A stretch of 6,857 nt of DNA from Pyrinomonadaceae bacterium (GTDB lineage: Bacteria > Acidobacteriota > Blastocatellia > Pyrinomonadales > Pyrinomonadaceae). The notes beneath the pieces were generated by a model that worked only from the letters and a program-made list of their open reading frames with translations, was not told where the DNA came from and ran no database searches. Both the position numbers and the translations under genes were made by a program. The stretch lies in the NCBI GenBank assembly GCA_014379795.1, contig JACMLC010000614.1, positions 1 through 6,857 on the forward strand, given 5' to 3'. Position 1 is the stretch's first letter; each line of letters begins with the position of its first letter. Shown here one piece after another: positions 5,920 to 6,857 of the stretch.

Positions 5920-5981
5920 TCCCGCGCCTCGCACACTTCACGATTCCTGATTGTCAGCAGAAATACTGAAGCCACCACAAG

Positions 5982-5988
5982 AAAGGAA
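5982..5988 (+). promoter_or_regulatory. Shine-Dalgarno sequence that fixes the start of the unknown gene
   Basis: AAAGGAA at 5982-5988 lies seven bases before the ATG at 5996, an ideal placement. The same frame extends upstream to a TTG at 5951, but that codon has no comparable purine stretch, so the ATG is preferred. Confidence 0.75.
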
Positions 5989-5995
5989 GCCCCCT

Positions 5996-6802
5996 ATGGA
6001 AGACCCTGAAAAACTCCGCACGACCCGCAGTGCAGTTCAGAAACAAGACGCAGAAAGCATGAAGGGCAAGCTGGATAAAGATCGGCCACGAGGCGGTAAG
6101 CACCCAGAGACATGGACAAGGTCTAATTTGATGGGCCGGATTGGAGAGCGCTTAGATAAAGATGTACGGCGGCGTCAGAAGAAAGGCTACATTGATTTGA
6201 ACAAATTCAGCAAATCGTTTCGCGGAGCGGACGGTATCTCGGAAGGCACTATACGCCAAGTGAAGGTTCATTTACAGAGAGACCCGGAGACAGATGGCAT
6301 TGACAGAGCAAAGAATGTTTCCGCCTATGTGACAGATGTTTCCAAACTCAATACAGATACTCACAATCTGGCCTGCGACTTGAGAAACCCATTGCCGGCG
6401 TCAGATGTAACGTATCTTGAGTACCTGCAAAAGATTGACAAGGGCGAGACATGGACGCCGGAAGAAAATGCTGCACGTGATGGCAGTGAACCCAGCAAAA
6501 AAAGAAAGGGTGGGACTTATAAACCTGACCTGCTAAAGGAGGAACGTCGCAAGAGACATAAAAGCTGTCTTCCGGATAACTTGAGAGATGTTCCTAAGAC
6601 TGTGCCCGTGCGCGAGCTACAAGATAAGATTAAGGATAACTTTGTTTACGCCATCCCGGAGGACTATGTGGCAGAAGTGCAGGATAAAATAGTTCCCGGT
6701 GAGCGTAGGTACGTCGCCAGCATCGGTGAGAGTTCGGATAAGATTCTCTTGCTGATGAATGAGACAGGGTTTCGAGAGCATGGCGATGAGGAAGAGCAAT
6801 AG
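5996..6802 (+). CDS. Unknown, highly charged hypothetical protein (268 residues)
   Basis: I do not recognise this protein. It has 268 residues, of which about 53 are Lys/Arg and 50 Asp/Glu, with no signal peptide or membrane segment and only two Cys (127, 191). It is therefore probably soluble and cytoplasmic. Residues 1-63 are very basic and poor in hydrophobics and look disordered, ending in the basic run DVRRRQKKG. Residues 64-150 are the likeliest folded part (GYIDLNKFSKSF, then IRQVKVHL and VSAYVTDVSKL). Residues 160-190 form a second basic linker (EPSKKRKGG, EERRKRHKS). Residues 203-260 look like a small C-terminal domain ending in the strand DKILLLMN, followed by an acidic tail DEEEQ. 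GC is about 49% in two sampled lines, against about 57% for a minus-strand line. It has a strong promoter and ribosome site and diverges from the racemase gene. The basic patches hint at nucleic-acid binding, which is speculative. Confidence 0.85.
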   Translation: MEDPEKLRTTRSAVQKQDAESMKGKLDKDRPRGGKHPETWTRSNLMGRIGERLDKDVRRRQKKGYIDLNKFSKSFRGADGISEGTIRQVKVHLQRDPETDGIDRAKNVSAYVTDVSKLNTDTHNLACDLRNPLPASDVTYLEYLQKIDKGETWTPEENAARDGSEPSKKRKGGTYKPDLLKEERRKRHKSCLPDNLRDVPKTVPVRELQDKIKDNFVYAIPEDYVAEVQDKIVPGERRYVASIGESSDKILLLMNETGFREHGDEEEQ

Positions 6803-6857
6803 AGCTGAAGAAATACAGCATTATTTTCACGCTCTGAGAACCACTGGAAAGCCGGAT
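6786..6857 (+). CDS. Start of a second, overlapping gene running off the window
   Basis: An ATG at 6786 opens a frame that stays open for 24 codons to the window edge and overlaps the last 17 bases of the unknown charged gene in another frame. The visible peptide begins MRKSNRAEEIQHYFHALR and is polar and helical-looking. GAGAG at 6774-6778 lies seven bases upstream and could serve as ribosome site; an in-frame ATG at 6780 is an alternative start. Such an overlap is typical of translationally coupled gene pairs. Only the N-terminus is visible, and no family is recognisable. A chance open frame of this length is possible, hence the moderate confidence. Confidence 0.5.
   Translation, partial: MRKSNRAEEIQHYFHALRTTGKPD

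Noticed and set aside
5802..5978. N-terminal extension of the racemase/menC protein by up to 59 residues
   Set aside because: The extension crosses the likely promoter, shows no conserved sequence, and makes the protein longer than its family. The GTG at 5801 has a good ribosome site.
5951..5995. TTG at 5951 as start of the unknown charged protein
   Set aside because: It would place the AAAGGAA ribosome site inside the gene. The ATG at 5996 has ideal spacing to that site.
6804..6828. Possible terminator after the unknown gene (GCTG/CAGC stem followed by ATTATTTT)
   Set aside because: The stem is only four base pairs and the T-tract is interrupted. An open frame continues through it, so transcription probably does too.
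6617..6830. Minus-strand open frames near the right edge
   Set aside because: Two overlapping short frames opposite the unknown gene have no ribosome site or motif and are best read as chance shadows.

Overview
The window looks like chromosomal DNA of a free-living, mid-GC bacterium. The minus-strand genes are near 57% GC in the line I counted. The gene content (class III cyclase-like protein, membrane-anchored SDR, NSAR/OSBS-type enolase, M20 peptidase) and the hairpins built from short tandem units would fit an environmental group such as Acidobacteriota. That placement is a guess from style, not a marker-based call. I see no rRNA, tRNA, insertion sequence or CRISPR array, and no stretch over about 210 bases without a gene.

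Minus strand, read right to left from about 5.8 kb to the left edge: (1) an enolase-superfamily N-succinylamino acid racemase / o-succinylbenzoate synthase with all catalytic residues and its own promoter; (2) an M20 zinc peptidase of the carboxypeptidase G2 type; (3) exonuclease III; (4) a short-chain dehydrogenase with an N-terminal membrane anchor; (5) a small stand-alone class III nucleotidyl cyclase-like protein; (6) a histidine phosphatase cut by the left edge. Genes 4-6 are tightly packed (8 and 49 bases apart) and are probably one operon. Genes 1 and 2 plausibly work together on N-acylated amino acids: the racemase interconverts N-acyl D and L forms and the peptidase removes the acyl group.

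The three gaps separating genes 1|2, 2|3 and 3|4 each hold one long imperfect inverted repeat. The arms of each are tandem copies of a 7- or 8-base unit, and the three unit sequences are unrelated. This shared architecture with different sequence is the most unusual structural feature of the window.

Plus strand, from about 5.9 kb to the right edge: behind a near-consensus sigma-70 promoter lies a 268-residue, very charged protein that I do not recognise. Its end overlaps the start of a second reading frame that runs off the right edge. The two are probably a co-translated pair, divergent from the racemase and lower in GC (about 49% in two sampled lines). They are the best candidates for something undescribed, but their function cannot be read from the sequence.
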